From positions 1 through 64,000 of the forward strand of contig NZ_JAIUHG010000034.1 of assembly GCF_020164955.1 (NCBI RefSeq): 64,000 nucleotides of DNA. The letters run 5' to 3'. The notes below the pieces were generated by a model. That model saw only the letters and a program-made list of their open reading frames with translations. It was not told where the DNA came from and made no database searches. Positions 25,287-34,137 of this stretch are shown here, piece after piece (within the stretch, counting starts at the first letter, position 1; every line of letters begins with the position of its first letter). Source of the stretch: Mesorhizobium sp. CA8 (lineage in GTDB: Bacteria > Pseudomonadota > Alphaproteobacteria > Rhizobiales > Rhizobiaceae). The position numbers were made by a program, and so were the translations under genes.

Positions 25287-25739
25287 ATGTCCAGTTCTCC
25301 TGAGATCTTACTACGGCCAGCCACGAGCTCGGACGCCGCCGCCATCGCAATCACGATGCGCGCCTCGCTGAATGCCATCGACTGGATGCCGTTGCTGCAC
25401 ACGCCTGAGGAGGACTTGTTCTTCATCCGCGACATCCTGCTGCCCAATCAGCAGGTGACGGTCGCCGATGCTGGCGGCCGCATCATCGGCTTCATCGCCA
25501 TCGGCGGCGAGTGGGTCCGGCAGCTCTATTTCGATCCGGCCTGGACTGGACAAGGCATCGGCAGCCGGCTGCTTGCTCAAGCCACCGCCGGCATGTCTCT
25601 GGTCAAGCTCCATTGCTTCCAGGCCAATACCGGCGCGCGCCGCTTCTACGAACGCCACGGCTTTCGCGCCGAAGCCTTCGGCGACGGCTCGGCCAATGAG
25701 GAAGGCTTGCCAGATATTCTTTATGTCCTCAGGCGCTGA
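25287..25739 (+). CDS. GNAT family N-acetyltransferase
   Basis: 150 residues; acetyl-CoA site LYFDPAWTGQGIGSRLLAQA, then ANTGARRFYERHGF. Ends RxxPDILYVL-like (LPDILYVLRR). Substrate unknown. The last bases overlap the end of the convergent ACT-domain gene. Confidence 0.88.
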   Translation: MSSSPEILLRPATSSDAAAIAITMRASLNAIDWMPLLHTPEEDLFFIRDILLPNQQVTVADAGGRIIGFIAIGGEWVRQLYFDPAWTGQGIGSRLLAQATAGMSLVKLHCFQANTGARRFYERHGFRAEAFGDGSANEEGLPDILYVLRR

Positions 25740-26148
25740 ACCCAGGCCCATTTTCGGCCGCCAGGCCGCGCAATATCGCCAGCGCTTCCTCCGCCCGCTC
25801 CGCCGGCACGAACAGATGGTCGTGATAGAAGGCCGAGACCGGATTGACGCCCATGCCGGCCGCCGCGAGCCGCGTCGTGATGGCGGCGAGGAAGCCGACG
25901 GCTTCCAGCGAGGAGTGGATGTCGAGCGTGATCATCCGGCTGCGGAACGTGCCGGCAAGGCCGGCAGCCTTCGCCTGGCTTTCGGCCAGGATCAGCGTCG
26001 TGCCCTCGCGCTCGATGAAGCGCATGACCGGCTCCAGGCCCTCCGGCAAGGCTGTGCCGGGCGGCAAGGTCGCGAAGACATAGACTTCCGGGTAAAGCTG
26101 CGGCGTCATCGATGCCAGCAGCTTTTGCAGGTCCGTCTCGCCGCTCAT
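25729..26148 (-). CDS. ACT domain-containing protein
   Basis: 139 residues. LPEGLEPVMRFIEREGTTLIL and a C-terminal ACT-like repeat (RMITLDIHSSLEAVGFLAAITTRLAAAGMGVN, then AFYHDHLFVP) fit the small two-ACT family, usually amino-acid-sensing and of unknown partner. The ATG at 26148 is followed by MSGETDLQKLL. Confidence 0.82.
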   Translation of the reverse strand: MSGETDLQKLLASMTPQLYPEVYVFATLPPGTALPEGLEPVMRFIEREGTTLILAESQAKAAGLAGTFRSRMITLDIHSSLEAVGFLAAITTRLAAAGMGVNPVSAFYHDHLFVPAERAEEALAILRGLAAENGPGFSA

Positions 26149-26192
26149 GGTTTCCTTTCCCGGAATGCGCGTGGCGCTGTTCTTCTGTCTTG

Positions 26193-26265
26193 ACGCAATT
26201 CCGGACGCGTGGCTACGGCGAAGGCGCCGAGCAACCGCTTACACTTTTCCTGAAAATTGCTTTCG
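26193..26265. repeat. Dispersed palindromic repeat
   Basis: ACGCAATTCCGGACGCG, then CCGCTTACACTTTTCCTG and AAATTGCTTTC: the same family as 5817-5863 and 11137-11178, with an insertion in the loop. Confidence 0.5.
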
Positions 26266-26316
26266 GGGGACGTCCCGGAACATCTTCCCGGCCCTCGGGC
26301 TGGGGTCGCCTCACGT

Positions 26317-26769
26317 TCACGGATATCTTAACGGTGGCCCGGTAATCTCCATGTCGAACTGGGCCGCGATCGCCTTGATTGCAGCCACGTCTCGCGGAAT
26401 CTCCAGTCCCTGCGCGGCAACCGCCGGGAAAAAGCCTTCGAGACCTCCCGGGGACAGGATGGCGATCCATTGCGCCGGCTCGACGACGACGAAAGCGTGC
26501 TCAACGCCAGCGGGAATGTGGAATATTTCTCCGGCGCTACGTTCGGAAGTTTCCCCGGCGCGCCAGAAGCGCAGCCGCCCTTGGAGAATGACGAAGATTT
26601 CGTCGGCCTCGAGATGGCGGTGGCGCGGCGGTCCGTCGCACGGACCAGCATCGGATGCAAATGCCCCGAGCTTGCCGCCGGTCTCGCGCGCCGTCAGAAG
26701 CGTTTCGTAGTGCGTACCGTTCCAATCGGTCTGAGTGCCAGGTGCTGCCCGCGTTTGCATCTTCGCCAC
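26317..26769 (-). CDS. Cupin domain protein
   Basis: 150 residues. Cupin motif 1 is PPRHRHLEADEIFVILQGRLRFW with the metal-binding His and Glu residues; motif 2 is GEIFHIPAGVEHAFVV. Single-domain cupin, substrate unknown. The start may be GTG 26769 or ATG 26760. Confidence 0.85.
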   Translation of the reverse strand: MAKMQTRAAPGTQTDWNGTHYETLLTARETGGKLGAFASDAGPCDGPPRHRHLEADEIFVILQGRLRFWRAGETSERSAGEIFHIPAGVEHAFVVVEPAQWIAILSPGGLEGFFPAVAAQGLEIPRDVAAIKAIAAQFDMEITGPPLRYP

Positions 26770-26918
26770 ATGGGGTTGGAGTGAAGCTTGATGGCGTCAC
26801 GATAGCTACACGCTGACCTCGGGCGGTCGCCTCGTATGAACATATGAGATACGGCGGGGAACGGTTGTCAGCAAAGCCGGCTTCCGGCAAACTGCAGATC
26901 CCTTCAGGTGAGGGAGCG

Positions 26919-28046
26919 GTGAAACCGGCACGCATGCACGACTTTGAAGGCATGGTCGGGCAGATCTACGATGCGGCGGTCGAACCCGGCCGCTGGCCGC
27001 TGGTTCTCGAGACGCTCTCGGATTTCCTCGAAGGCGCCGCCACCAAGCTGACGTTCCAAAACGCAAGGACGTTGCGCAGCGAAGCGAGTTCGGTGCGCAT
27101 GCCGCCCGAGGCGGACCTCACCTACGCGCAGTATTACTACAAGACCAATGTGTTCCTGCCGCGTATCGCCAAGCTGCGCGCCGGCGCGTTGATTCCGGTG
27201 TGGGACCTCGTGCCGCGGGAAGTCTACCAGCGCTCCGAGTTCTATAACGACTTCTGCCGACCCGGCGACATGTGCCACCCGATCGGGGTCGTGCTGGCCA
27301 ACGAACCGGACATGCGCGTCGTGTTCACCTGCGGACGCGCCAGGACAGCCGGCGAGTTCGAGCCCGAGCATCTCGAGCGGCTGCGCCGCGTCGGGCCGCA
27401 TCTGGTTCGCGCGGCGAGCGTGGGATTGCGCCTCTCGCGTTCGGAGATCGCCAGGAGTGCCAATGTCGAGGCGCTCGACCGCGTCGCCCAGGGCGTGCTG
27501 ATCGTGGCGGCGAATGGCGACATCCTGTTCGCCAACCGGGCGGCCGAAGCGCTGCTCACCGAAGCCGACGGAATCAGGATCGAGAAATCGGCGCTGCGCG
27601 CAAATAAGCCAGCGGATGCCGCGCAATTTCGCCGGTTGATTGCCACGGCCGCGGAGCAGTCGGACACCGCAGGCGGCGTGATGGCGCTCGCGCGGCCGGC
27701 GCCGCGTCGACCGCTGAGCGTGCTGGTGGCGCCGCTGAAGATCGAGTCGACATGGTTCGTGACCGGCCGCCCCGCCGCAATCGTGTTCGTGGCCGATCCG
27801 GACAGCACCCCGCGGACCATGCTGGCCCAGTTGCGCAATCTCTATCGGCTGACCCCAGCCGAGGCCGCCGTGGCCATTGCGATCGCCCGCGGCGAAGGAC
27901 TGCAAGCGGTCGCAGACGAGCTCGGCATCAGCCTGACCACGGCGCGCACCCACCTGCAGCACGTGTTCGAAAAGACGGAGACGCGGCGGCAGGCGGAGCT
28001 GGTGCGCCTCATTGCGGCGAGTGGCGTTTACGACCGGTTGGCGTAA
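26919..28046 (+). CDS. LuxR-type helix-turn-helix regulator
   Basis: 375 residues from GTG 26919 (AGGTGAGG 5 bases upstream; ATG 26934 is an alternative). A long N-terminal sensory part with a PAS-like stretch (VAQGVLIVAANGDILFANRAAEALL) ends in a LuxR HTH: LTPAEAAVAIAIARGEGLQAVADELGISLTTARTHLQHVFEKT. Similar proteins regulate neighbouring genes; the DoxX and SRPBCC loci just downstream are candidates. Confidence 0.85.
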   Translation: MKPARMHDFEGMVGQIYDAAVEPGRWPLVLETLSDFLEGAATKLTFQNARTLRSEASSVRMPPEADLTYAQYYYKTNVFLPRIAKLRAGALIPVWDLVPREVYQRSEFYNDFCRPGDMCHPIGVVLANEPDMRVVFTCGRARTAGEFEPEHLERLRRVGPHLVRAASVGLRLSRSEIARSANVEALDRVAQGVLIVAANGDILFANRAAEALLTEADGIRIEKSALRANKPADAAQFRRLIATAAEQSDTAGGVMALARPAPRRPLSVLVAPLKIESTWFVTGRPAAIVFVADPDSTPRTMLAQLRNLYRLTPAEAAVAIAIARGEGLQAVADELGISLTTARTHLQHVFEKTETRRQAELVRLIAASGVYDRLA

Positions 28047-28150
28047 CCGTCGCGGAAAAGACTCCGGACCCTGTAGGATCGCGGCCCCATAGCGCGTCCT
28101 TGGTTCGACCTCCGCAGAGGGGTCGGTCGAGCCATCAGGAGGAAACATCC

Positions 28151-28560
28151 ATGAGCATGTCCGAAGCCGTGCCCGTCTCGAACGGCGCCTTGTGGACCGG
28201 GCGCGCGCTCAGCGCCGCCGTCGTCCTGTTCATGATCTTCGACGGCGTCATGAAGCTGCCGCCGCTGGATGTCGTCACCCGGACGATGGCCGAACTCGGC
28301 TGGCCGGCCGACGCCAATGTCGCGCGCCTGATCGGGGTCATCGGCTGATCTCGACCGCGCTCTACGCCTTGCCGCGCACCTCGGTGCTCGGCGCCATCCT
28401 GCTCACCGCCTATATGGGCGGCGCGATTTCGACCCATGTGCGGATCGGCAACCCGCTCTTCTCGCACACTTTGTTCGGCGTCTATCTCGGTATCATCCTG
28501 TGGGGCGGGCTCTATCTGCGCGACCCGAGGGTACGCGCGTTGATCCCGTTCTCGCGATAG
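28151..28560 (+). pseudogene. DoxX-like membrane protein, frameshifted
   Basis: The first frame reads MSMSEAVPVSNGALWTGR to LIGVIG and stops at 28348. The second frame carries on at once with LISTALYALPRTSVLGAILLTAYMGGA to a stop at 28560. Together they form a normal four-helix DoxX-like protein. About 1 nt (or 1 mod 3, for example 10 nt) is missing near 28343. A strong AGGAGG precedes the start. Confidence 0.78.
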
Positions 28561-28570
28561 GGAGAGAAAA

Positions 28571-29097
28571 ATGCTCACCACCATCCTCATTATCCTGGTC
28601 GTCATCATCGCCGCCGTGCTCATCTATGCCGCGACCCGGCCGAACCATTTCGTCGTCACCCGCTCGGCCAGCATCAAGGCGCCGGCCGAGACGATCTTCC
28701 CGCTGATCAACGATTTCCGGCGCTGGCCGGAATGGTCGCCCTTCGAAAAACTCGACCCTCAGATGCAGCGCACGCTGTCCGGCACCGACAGCGGCAAGGG
28801 CGCGGCCTATGCCTGGGAAGGCAACTCCAAAGCCGGCAAGGGCCGCATGGAGATCACGAATTCGGTGCCGTCATCCTGGTCTCGCTCAAGCTCGACTTCG
28901 AAAGGCCGTTCCGGGCCAACAACACGGTCGACTTCTCGCTCTCGCCGTCCGGCGACGGCACCACGGTTACCTGGGCAATGCGCGGCGCAAGGCCTTTCAT
29001 TGCCAAGCTGATGGGCCTGTTCATGAATTTTGACACGCTGATCGGCAAGGATTTCGAGGCCGGGCTCGACAAGCTGAGGCGCCTTACCGAGCGCTGA
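28571..29097 (+). pseudogene. SRPBCC family protein with N-terminal anchor, frameshifted
   Basis: An N-terminal membrane segment (LIILVVIIAAVLIYAATRP) leads into an SRPBCC domain, with RSASIKAPAETIFPLINDFRRWPEWSPFE in one frame. From about 28862 the similarity moves to another frame: AVILVSLKLDFERPFRAN, GDGTTVTWAMRG, LIGKDFEAGLDKL. A single missing base near 28855-28870 explains this. It follows the DoxX locus by 10 bp. Confidence 0.78.
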
Positions 29098-29243
29098 AAA
29101 GCACGATATTTCAATGAGTTCATGCCGGCGCCATAAATCCGGCCGGCACGTAGCCGGCCAATTTTCATCATTGCGGGGATCAATTTACCTGTTTGTGAGT
29201 TTAGGGCATGGCGGCGAGGACGGCGCTTGAGAGAGGAACAGCA

Positions 29244-29507
29244 ATGAAGAAAGCAATTACCATCCTGGTGCTGACGGTCGCCCTCGGCGCCTGCTCGCAA
29301 ACGGAAAAGGGTGCTGCGATCGGCGGCCTGGGCGGTGCGGCGGTCGGAGCCGCGGTGGCCAACGATCCGGTGCAGGGCGCGGTGGTCGGCGGCGCGGTCG
29401 GCGCCGTCGCCGGCGCACTGATCGGACGTGCCAGCGAAAGCGGCAAGTGCCGGTATCGCGACCGCTACGGTCGCGTCTATGTCGCAAGGTGTCCGGCGGG
29501 ATATTGA
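29244..29507 (+). CDS. Glycine-zipper lipoprotein
   Basis: 87 residues; lipoprotein signal MKKAITILVLTVALGAC with lipobox LGAC, then glycine-zipper repeats (GAAIGGLGGAAVGAAVA, GGAVGAVAGALIG). The C-terminus CRYRDRYGRVYVARCPAGY has two Cys. A small outer-membrane or envelope protein. The ATG at 29244 has GAGGAAC upstream. Confidence 0.85.
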   Translation: MKKAITILVLTVALGACSQTEKGAAIGGLGGAAVGAAVANDPVQGAVVGGAVGAVAGALIGRASESGKCRYRDRYGRVYVARCPAGY

Positions 29508-29526
29508 GGCTGCAAAGCCGGCAAAG

Positions 29527-29556
29527 AAAAACGGCGGGTCCGTGCCCGCCGTTTTT
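29527..29556. terminator. Bidirectional intrinsic terminator
   Basis: AAAAACGGCGGG (29527-29538) and CCCGCCGTTTTT (29545-29556) form a perfect 12-bp stem with a 6-base loop and T-runs in both directions. It separates the convergent lipoprotein gene and rpsP. Confidence 0.9.
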
Positions 29557-29575
29557 GTAAGCGAAAAGGCCGGGA

Positions 29576-29971
29576 CTACTCGGCGGTGGCGGCTTCGGCC
29601 GGAGCGGCGGTCGCCGCGGCGGCAGCAGCAGCCGCGTCTTCCTGGGCCTTCTTCAGCAGCGCGGCGCGTTCCTGCGCCTTCTTGCCAGGCAGGGCCTTGT
29701 TCGGGTTCGAGCGGGCTTCGCGCTTGGCAAGGCCGGCTTCGTCGAGGAAGCGCAGCACGCGGTCGGTGGGCTGGGCGCCGTGCGACAGCCAGTGCTTGAC
29801 GCGCTCGGCGTCAACCTTGACGCGCTCGCCATCCTTCGGCAGCAGCGGGTTCCAGGAACCCAGCGACTCGATGAAACGGCCGTCGCGCGGCGAACGGGCG
29901 TCGGCGACGACGACGTGGTAGTAGGGACGCTTCTTCGAGCCCGCACGGGCCAGTCTGATCTTCAGTGCCAT
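29576..29971 (-). CDS. rpsP: 30S ribosomal protein S16
   Basis: 131 residues. MALKIRLARAGSKKRPYYHVVVAD and FIESLGSWNPL are diagnostic. A long Ala-rich tail (AAAAAAAATAAPAEAAT) follows the conserved part, as in other alphaproteobacteria. Last gene of ffh - chorismate mutase - rpsP. The common followers rimM, trmD and rplS are absent; a terminator ends the group at 29527-29556. Confidence 0.97.
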   Translation of the reverse strand: MALKIRLARAGSKKRPYYHVVVADARSPRDGRFIESLGSWNPLLPKDGERVKVDAERVKHWLSHGAQPTDRVLRFLDEAGLAKREARSNPNKALPGKKAQERAALLKKAQEDAAAAAAAATAAPAEAATAE

Positions 29972-30077
29972 TGTTTTCTCCTAAAAAGCTCTGATTTCGT
30001 TTGATTGACGTTGTCTTTGCTTGCGTATGTCGTTGCCCCAAAACCGCTGCGCAGTTTTGGGCGACACGCGCCGGGCT

Positions 30078-30386
30078 TCACCCGGTTTTCATCACGCCGT
30101 TGTCAGCGGCGATCTGTTCGTGATGACGGATCACTTCGCGGACGACGAAGTTCAGGAACTTCTCCGCGAAATCGGGATCGAGGTTCGCATCCTTCGCCAG
30201 CTGGCGAAGGCGGGCGATCTGCTGCTGCTCGCGCGACGGGTCCGCGGGCGGCAGGCCATGCTCGGCCTTCAGAACGCCGACCGCCTTGGTGCAGCGGAAG
30301 CGTTCGGCCAGCATATGGATAAGGGCGGCGTCGATGTTGTCGATCGAAGCGCGGTAGCCGGCCAGGATGGCGCGTGCTTCGGCCAT
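30078..30386 (-). CDS. Chorismate mutase (AroQ-type)
   Basis: 102 residues, all-helical: RASIDNIDAALIHMLAERFRCTKAVGVLKAEHGLPPADPSRE. It converts chorismate to prephenate for Phe/Tyr. ATG 30386 was chosen because GAGGAG lies 6-7 bases upstream; a GTG at 30416 overlapping the ffh stop would add 10 residues. Confidence 0.88.
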   Translation of the reverse strand: MAEARAILAGYRASIDNIDAALIHMLAERFRCTKAVGVLKAEHGLPPADPSREQQQIARLRQLAKDANLDPDFAEKFLNFVVREVIRHHEQIAADNGVMKTG

Positions 30387-30412
30387 GTCTTTCTCCTCGT
30401 TCATCGCCCCGC

Positions 30413-32002
30413 TCACTTCTTCTTGCCCAAACCGGGCAGTCCGCCACCGCCCGGGCCGGGAAGACCGGGAAGCTTCATGCCGCCGGGCAGGCCCGGCAGT
30501 CCGCCGCCAGGAAGTCCACCCGGCAAGCCGCCGGGAAGTCCCTTGCCGAGGCCGGCGGCCTGCGCCTGTTTCTGCAGGGCCTCGAGCTGCTTGGGATCCA
30601 TCTTGGACAGGTCGGGCATGCCGCCGCCCGGCATCATGCCGCCAAGGCCCATTTTCGAGGCGAGGCCGCCCATCATGCCGCGCATGAGGCCGCCGCCTTT
30701 GCCCTTGCCGCCCATCGCCTTCATCATGTCGGCCATGCCGCGATGCATCTTCAAGAGCTTGTTGATCTCGGCAGCGTCGGTGCCGGAGCCGGCGGCGATG
30801 CGCTTCTTGCGCGAGTGCTTGAGGATATCGGGATTGGCGCGCTCGGCCTTGGTCATCGAGGAGATGATGGCGAGCTGGCGGCCGAACATCTTGTCGTCGA
30901 GGCCGGCGGCGGCCATCTGGTCCTTCATCTTGCCCATGCCGGGCATCATGCCCATGATGCCGCCCATGCCGCCCATTTTCGACATCTGCTGAAGCTGCTG
31001 GGCGAGGTCGTTCAGGTCGAACTTGCCCGACTGCATCTTCTTGGCCATCGCCGCCGCCTGCTCGGCGTCGATGGTTTCGGCGGCCTTCTCGACGAGCGAG
31101 ACAATGTCGCCCATGCCGAGGATCCGGTCGGCGATGCGCTTGGGGTGGAATTCCTCCAGCCCGTCCATCTTTTCGCCGGTGCCGATGAGCTTGATCGGCT
31201 TGCCGGTGACGGCGCGCATCGAAAGCGCGGCACCGCCGCGGCCGTCGCCGTCCATGCGGGTCAGCACAAGGCCGGTGATGCCGACGCGTTCGTCGAAGCT
31301 TTTCGCCAGATTGACGGCGTCCTGGCCGGTCAGCGAGTCGGCGACCAGCAGGATCTCGTGCGGCGACGACACCTTCTTAATGTCGGCCATCTCGACCATC
31401 AGCGGCTCGTCGATATGAGTGCGGCCGGCGGTGTCGAGGATAACGACGTCATGGCCGCCGAGCCTGGCCGCCTGCACGGCGCGCTTGGCGATGTCGACCG
31501 GGCTCTGGCCGGCGATGATCGGCAGGGTGGCGACCTTGGTCTGCTCGCCGAGCTGGCGCAGCTGCTCCTGCGCGGCGGGACGCCGCGTGTCGAGCGAGGC
31601 CATCAGGACCTTCTTGTTCTGGCGCTCGGTCAGCCGCTTGGCGATCTTGGCCGAGGTGGTCGTCTTGCCGGAGCCCTGCAGGCCGACCATCATGATGACG
31701 ACGGGCGCCGGCGCATTGAGGTCGATGGCGACACCCTCGGCGCCGAGCATGTCGACCAGCTCGTCATGGACGATCTTGACGACCATCTGTCCGGGCTTGA
31801 TCGACTTCAGCACCGCGGCGCCGACCGCCTTCTCGCGCACCTTGTCGGTGAAGGAACGCACCACCTCCAGCGCCACGTCGGCCTCGAGCAGGGCGCGGCG
31901 CACCTCGCGCAGCGCTGCCGAGACATCCGCCTCGGACAGCGCGCCGCGGCCGGTCAGGCCGTTCAGGATGGAGCCAAGGCGCTCTTGCAGGGACTCAAAC
32001 AT
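30413..32002 (-). CDS. ffh: Signal recognition particle protein Ffh
   Basis: 529 residues: N domain, G domain (G1 GLQGSGKTT at 107-115; DTAGR; TRMDGDGRGG) and a Met-rich M domain. The C-terminus ends in an unusually long Gly/Leu/Pro tract with repeated GLPGG units. Targets ribosomes making inner-membrane proteins. Start MFESLQERLGSIL at 32002. Confidence 0.97.
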   Translation of the reverse strand: MFESLQERLGSILNGLTGRGALSEADVSAALREVRRALLEADVALEVVRSFTDKVREKAVGAAVLKSIKPGQMVVKIVHDELVDMLGAEGVAIDLNAPAPVVIMMVGLQGSGKTTTSAKIAKRLTERQNKKVLMASLDTRRPAAQEQLRQLGEQTKVATLPIIAGQSPVDIAKRAVQAARLGGHDVVILDTAGRTHIDEPLMVEMADIKKVSSPHEILLVADSLTGQDAVNLAKSFDERVGITGLVLTRMDGDGRGGAALSMRAVTGKPIKLIGTGEKMDGLEEFHPKRIADRILGMGDIVSLVEKAAETIDAEQAAAMAKKMQSGKFDLNDLAQQLQQMSKMGGMGGIMGMMPGMGKMKDQMAAAGLDDKMFGRQLAIISSMTKAERANPDILKHSRKKRIAAGSGTDAAEINKLLKMHRGMADMMKAMGGKGKGGGLMRGMMGGLASKMGLGGMMPGGGMPDLSKMDPKQLEALQKQAQAAGLGKGLPGGLPGGLPGGGLPGLPGGMKLPGLPGPGGGGLPGLGKKK

Positions 32003-32346
32003 TCTTCTTCCTTTTCTCTGGCACCTGTGGATGCCCGAGAGGTAGTGCGTTCGCGCCGGGCCGCCAAGCAAAAGCGCAAAGCCAAAAAGCACCCGGGGGC
32101 GCATCGCGCTGCCGGGTGTTGGCCTCCGGGATCTCTTTACAGCACCCGCCTCAAAGAGGCTTCGGCGTCCTGGTCGGCTTTCGCGAAAGAAAACTCGTCG
32201 CGGAATTCAGCGGCTCTAGACAGGAAATCGGCCGCGGAGTCAAGGCCAATGCATGTCGCGCAAAGGTGCGCAGCGGTTTTGCGGCAACGGCATGCATCAA
32301 AAAACTATGCCGGAATCCGGGCCAAAACACCGCGATTGACGGCGGC
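32003..32346. other. Spacer with rhizobial palindromic repeat
   Basis: Contains CATGTCGCGCAAAGGTGCG, GCAGCGGTTTTGCG and GGCATGCATCAAAAA (about 32250-32305), a palindromic unit common in rhizobial spacers (recalled from general knowledge). No gene is seen. Confidence 0.4.
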
Positions 32347-33297
32347 TTAGCCCAGGCTTTGATTGGTCGCCCCGACCCGCAGCGGCGAGCGCCGGTGCAA
32401 AAGCAGCAGAATCGTCAGAAGCGTGCTGACGATGCCGATCGCCGCGATCAGAACGGCGTCCCAACTGGTCCAGCCGGGACCTTCGAGGGGCTTCGCATTG
32501 AGCAGCGCGAAGGAATTATAGGCCTCCTGGTGCGAGATCAGCAGGAAGCCGGTCAGATTGTTGCCGAGATGGGCGCCGAAACCGGCGCCGAGATTGCCGG
32601 TGACATAGACCAGGAGCGTGAGCAACAGCGCAAAGGTGCCGATCGAGATGAAGACACTGGCATTGATGGCCAGCGTCGAGGCCGTGTTCCAATGCAGCGA
32701 CGTGAACAGCAGGCCCGGCAGCACCGCCCAAACCAGAGGGCTCCTGAAGCGACAGGCGAGCGCGCGCAGCAGATAGCCGCGAAACAGCATTTCCTCCGAG
32801 GAGGTCTGCAGGAAGGCGAGCAGCGCGATCGGCAGCAGGAAAAGCAGCCAGGACGAGAAGGCGATCGGTCCGCGCGCGATCTCCGGCTGCAGCCAATAGA
32901 GCAGCACTTCGGAAAGTAGCGAGGTGATCAGCACCGCAACCAGGCCCTTGAGGAAATCGCCGCCCGCGATGCGGCGGCTGACGCCGAAAAGGGCGGCGAG
33001 GGGCTCCTCATGCAGGAAACGCATCGCCACCCAGAGGCCGATCCAGATGCCGGCAAAGGAGCTCAGCGCGCTCAAGATTCCGGTGGGCGATGCCAGGAAA
33101 TCCTGCATGTATTGCCCGGTCGAGGGTCCGGGAAGGCGCCAGACGATGTAGAGATACGTACCGGCAAACAGCACCAGGGCCGTCGCCGCCATCCAGAAGG
33201 CGATGACGATCGCCGTGCCAAAGAACAGGCGCGGCAAAGTTGTCTTTTCGTTCGGTGAGCAGCGATAGCGCTCGAAGGCGGCATTTTCGATCGTCAC
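32347..33297 (-). CDS. CPBP family intramembrane metalloprotease
   Basis: 316 residues with about seven membrane segments. The CPBP (Abi) motif EEMLFRGYLLRAL has Glu168, Glu169 and Arg173, with His202 in SLHWNTAS, all in place. Likely substrate-specific protease or membrane maturation factor. The start is GTG 33297. Confidence 0.88.
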   Translation of the reverse strand: MTIENAAFERYRCSPNEKTTLPRLFFGTAIVIAFWMAATALVLFAGTYLYIVWRLPGPSTGQYMQDFLASPTGILSALSSFAGIWIGLWVAMRFLHEEPLAALFGVSRRIAGGDFLKGLVAVLITSLLSEVLLYWLQPEIARGPIAFSSWLLFLLPIALLAFLQTSSEEMLFRGYLLRALACRFRSPLVWAVLPGLLFTSLHWNTASTLAINASVFISIGTFALLLTLLVYVTGNLGAGFGAHLGNNLTGFLLISHQEAYNSFALLNAKPLEGPGWTSWDAVLIAAIGIVSTLLTILLLLHRRSPLRVGATNQSLG

Positions 33298-33446
33298 GCG
33301 GCTCCCCTGCCGAAGGCTTTCGCCACATGGGTATTAGGAGATCGGCAGTTAGCACGCAATTACCGCCCCCACGGGTTGCCGCGTGCAGACATCAAAAGAC
33401 GGCCGCCATCGCTGGCGACCGTTCTTCTCACGGCGATCAAGCCCGA

Positions 33447-34052
33447 TCAGCGCATCACATAGACGATGCGCCGCGTGCCGGGGTCGACCAGCGCGGGCTG
33501 GTTGTTCACATAGACATAACGATACCGGTAATCGGGGATCTCGCGCAGCTCGACCGTGTCGGGCAGCGTGGCGCCGGTCACCACCTCGCCCTCCAGATAG
33601 ACCGGATCGACCCGATGCGTGGTGACATAGGTGCCGACCTCGGCCGGCGGTCTGCCGATCGACTCGATGGCGTCGTCGCTCGAAACGATGGCGCCGGTGT
33701 AGCTGTTGGTGGTGTAGAGATCATCGGTCGGCGGGGCCACGACGGCGATATCGGTATTGGCCGGGCGGCGGGTCACGACGACGCGGCTGCCGCCGAACTC
33801 GCCCGTGACATAATCGGAATAGACCCAACCCTTGCCGTCGGCTTCGGCGATCGTGCACCACTTGCTGCCTTCGATGCAGCCGTTGAGCGTGGCCGATTGG
33901 CCGGCCGCCAGCACGCCGATGACCGGATATTGCGGACCGGGGCCGGCGCGGACGTTCAAGTCGGTCACCGCCTGGACGGGGGTATCGGCGAAAGCGGCGC
34001 CCGAGATCGTGAGCAGCGCACCGGCCAGCGCCGGAAACAATACGCGTGTCAT
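33447..34052 (-). CDS. SH3b and DUF1236 domain exported protein
   Basis: 201 residues with signal peptide MTRVLFPALAGALLTISGAAFA. A bacterial SH3 domain follows (VTDLNVRAGPGPQYPVIGVL, WVYSDYVTG), then the C-terminal DUF1236 pattern with PDTVELREIPDYRYRYVYVN. ATG 34052 has GGAGAGAA upstream. Probably periplasmic. Confidence 0.87.
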   Translation of the reverse strand: MTRVLFPALAGALLTISGAAFADTPVQAVTDLNVRAGPGPQYPVIGVLAAGQSATLNGCIEGSKWCTIAEADGKGWVYSDYVTGEFGGSRVVVTRRPANTDIAVVAPPTDDLYTTNSYTGAIVSSDDAIESIGRPPAEVGTYVTTHRVDPVYLEGEVVTGATLPDTVELREIPDYRYRYVYVNNQPALVDPGTRRIVYVMR

Positions 34053-34137
34053 AGTTCTTCTCTCCGTTTTCAACGCTCCCTCGGGCTCGGAAACGAAACA
34101 GAGGCTTATGCGTTCCGGCTAAAGTCCTTGTTCCCAC

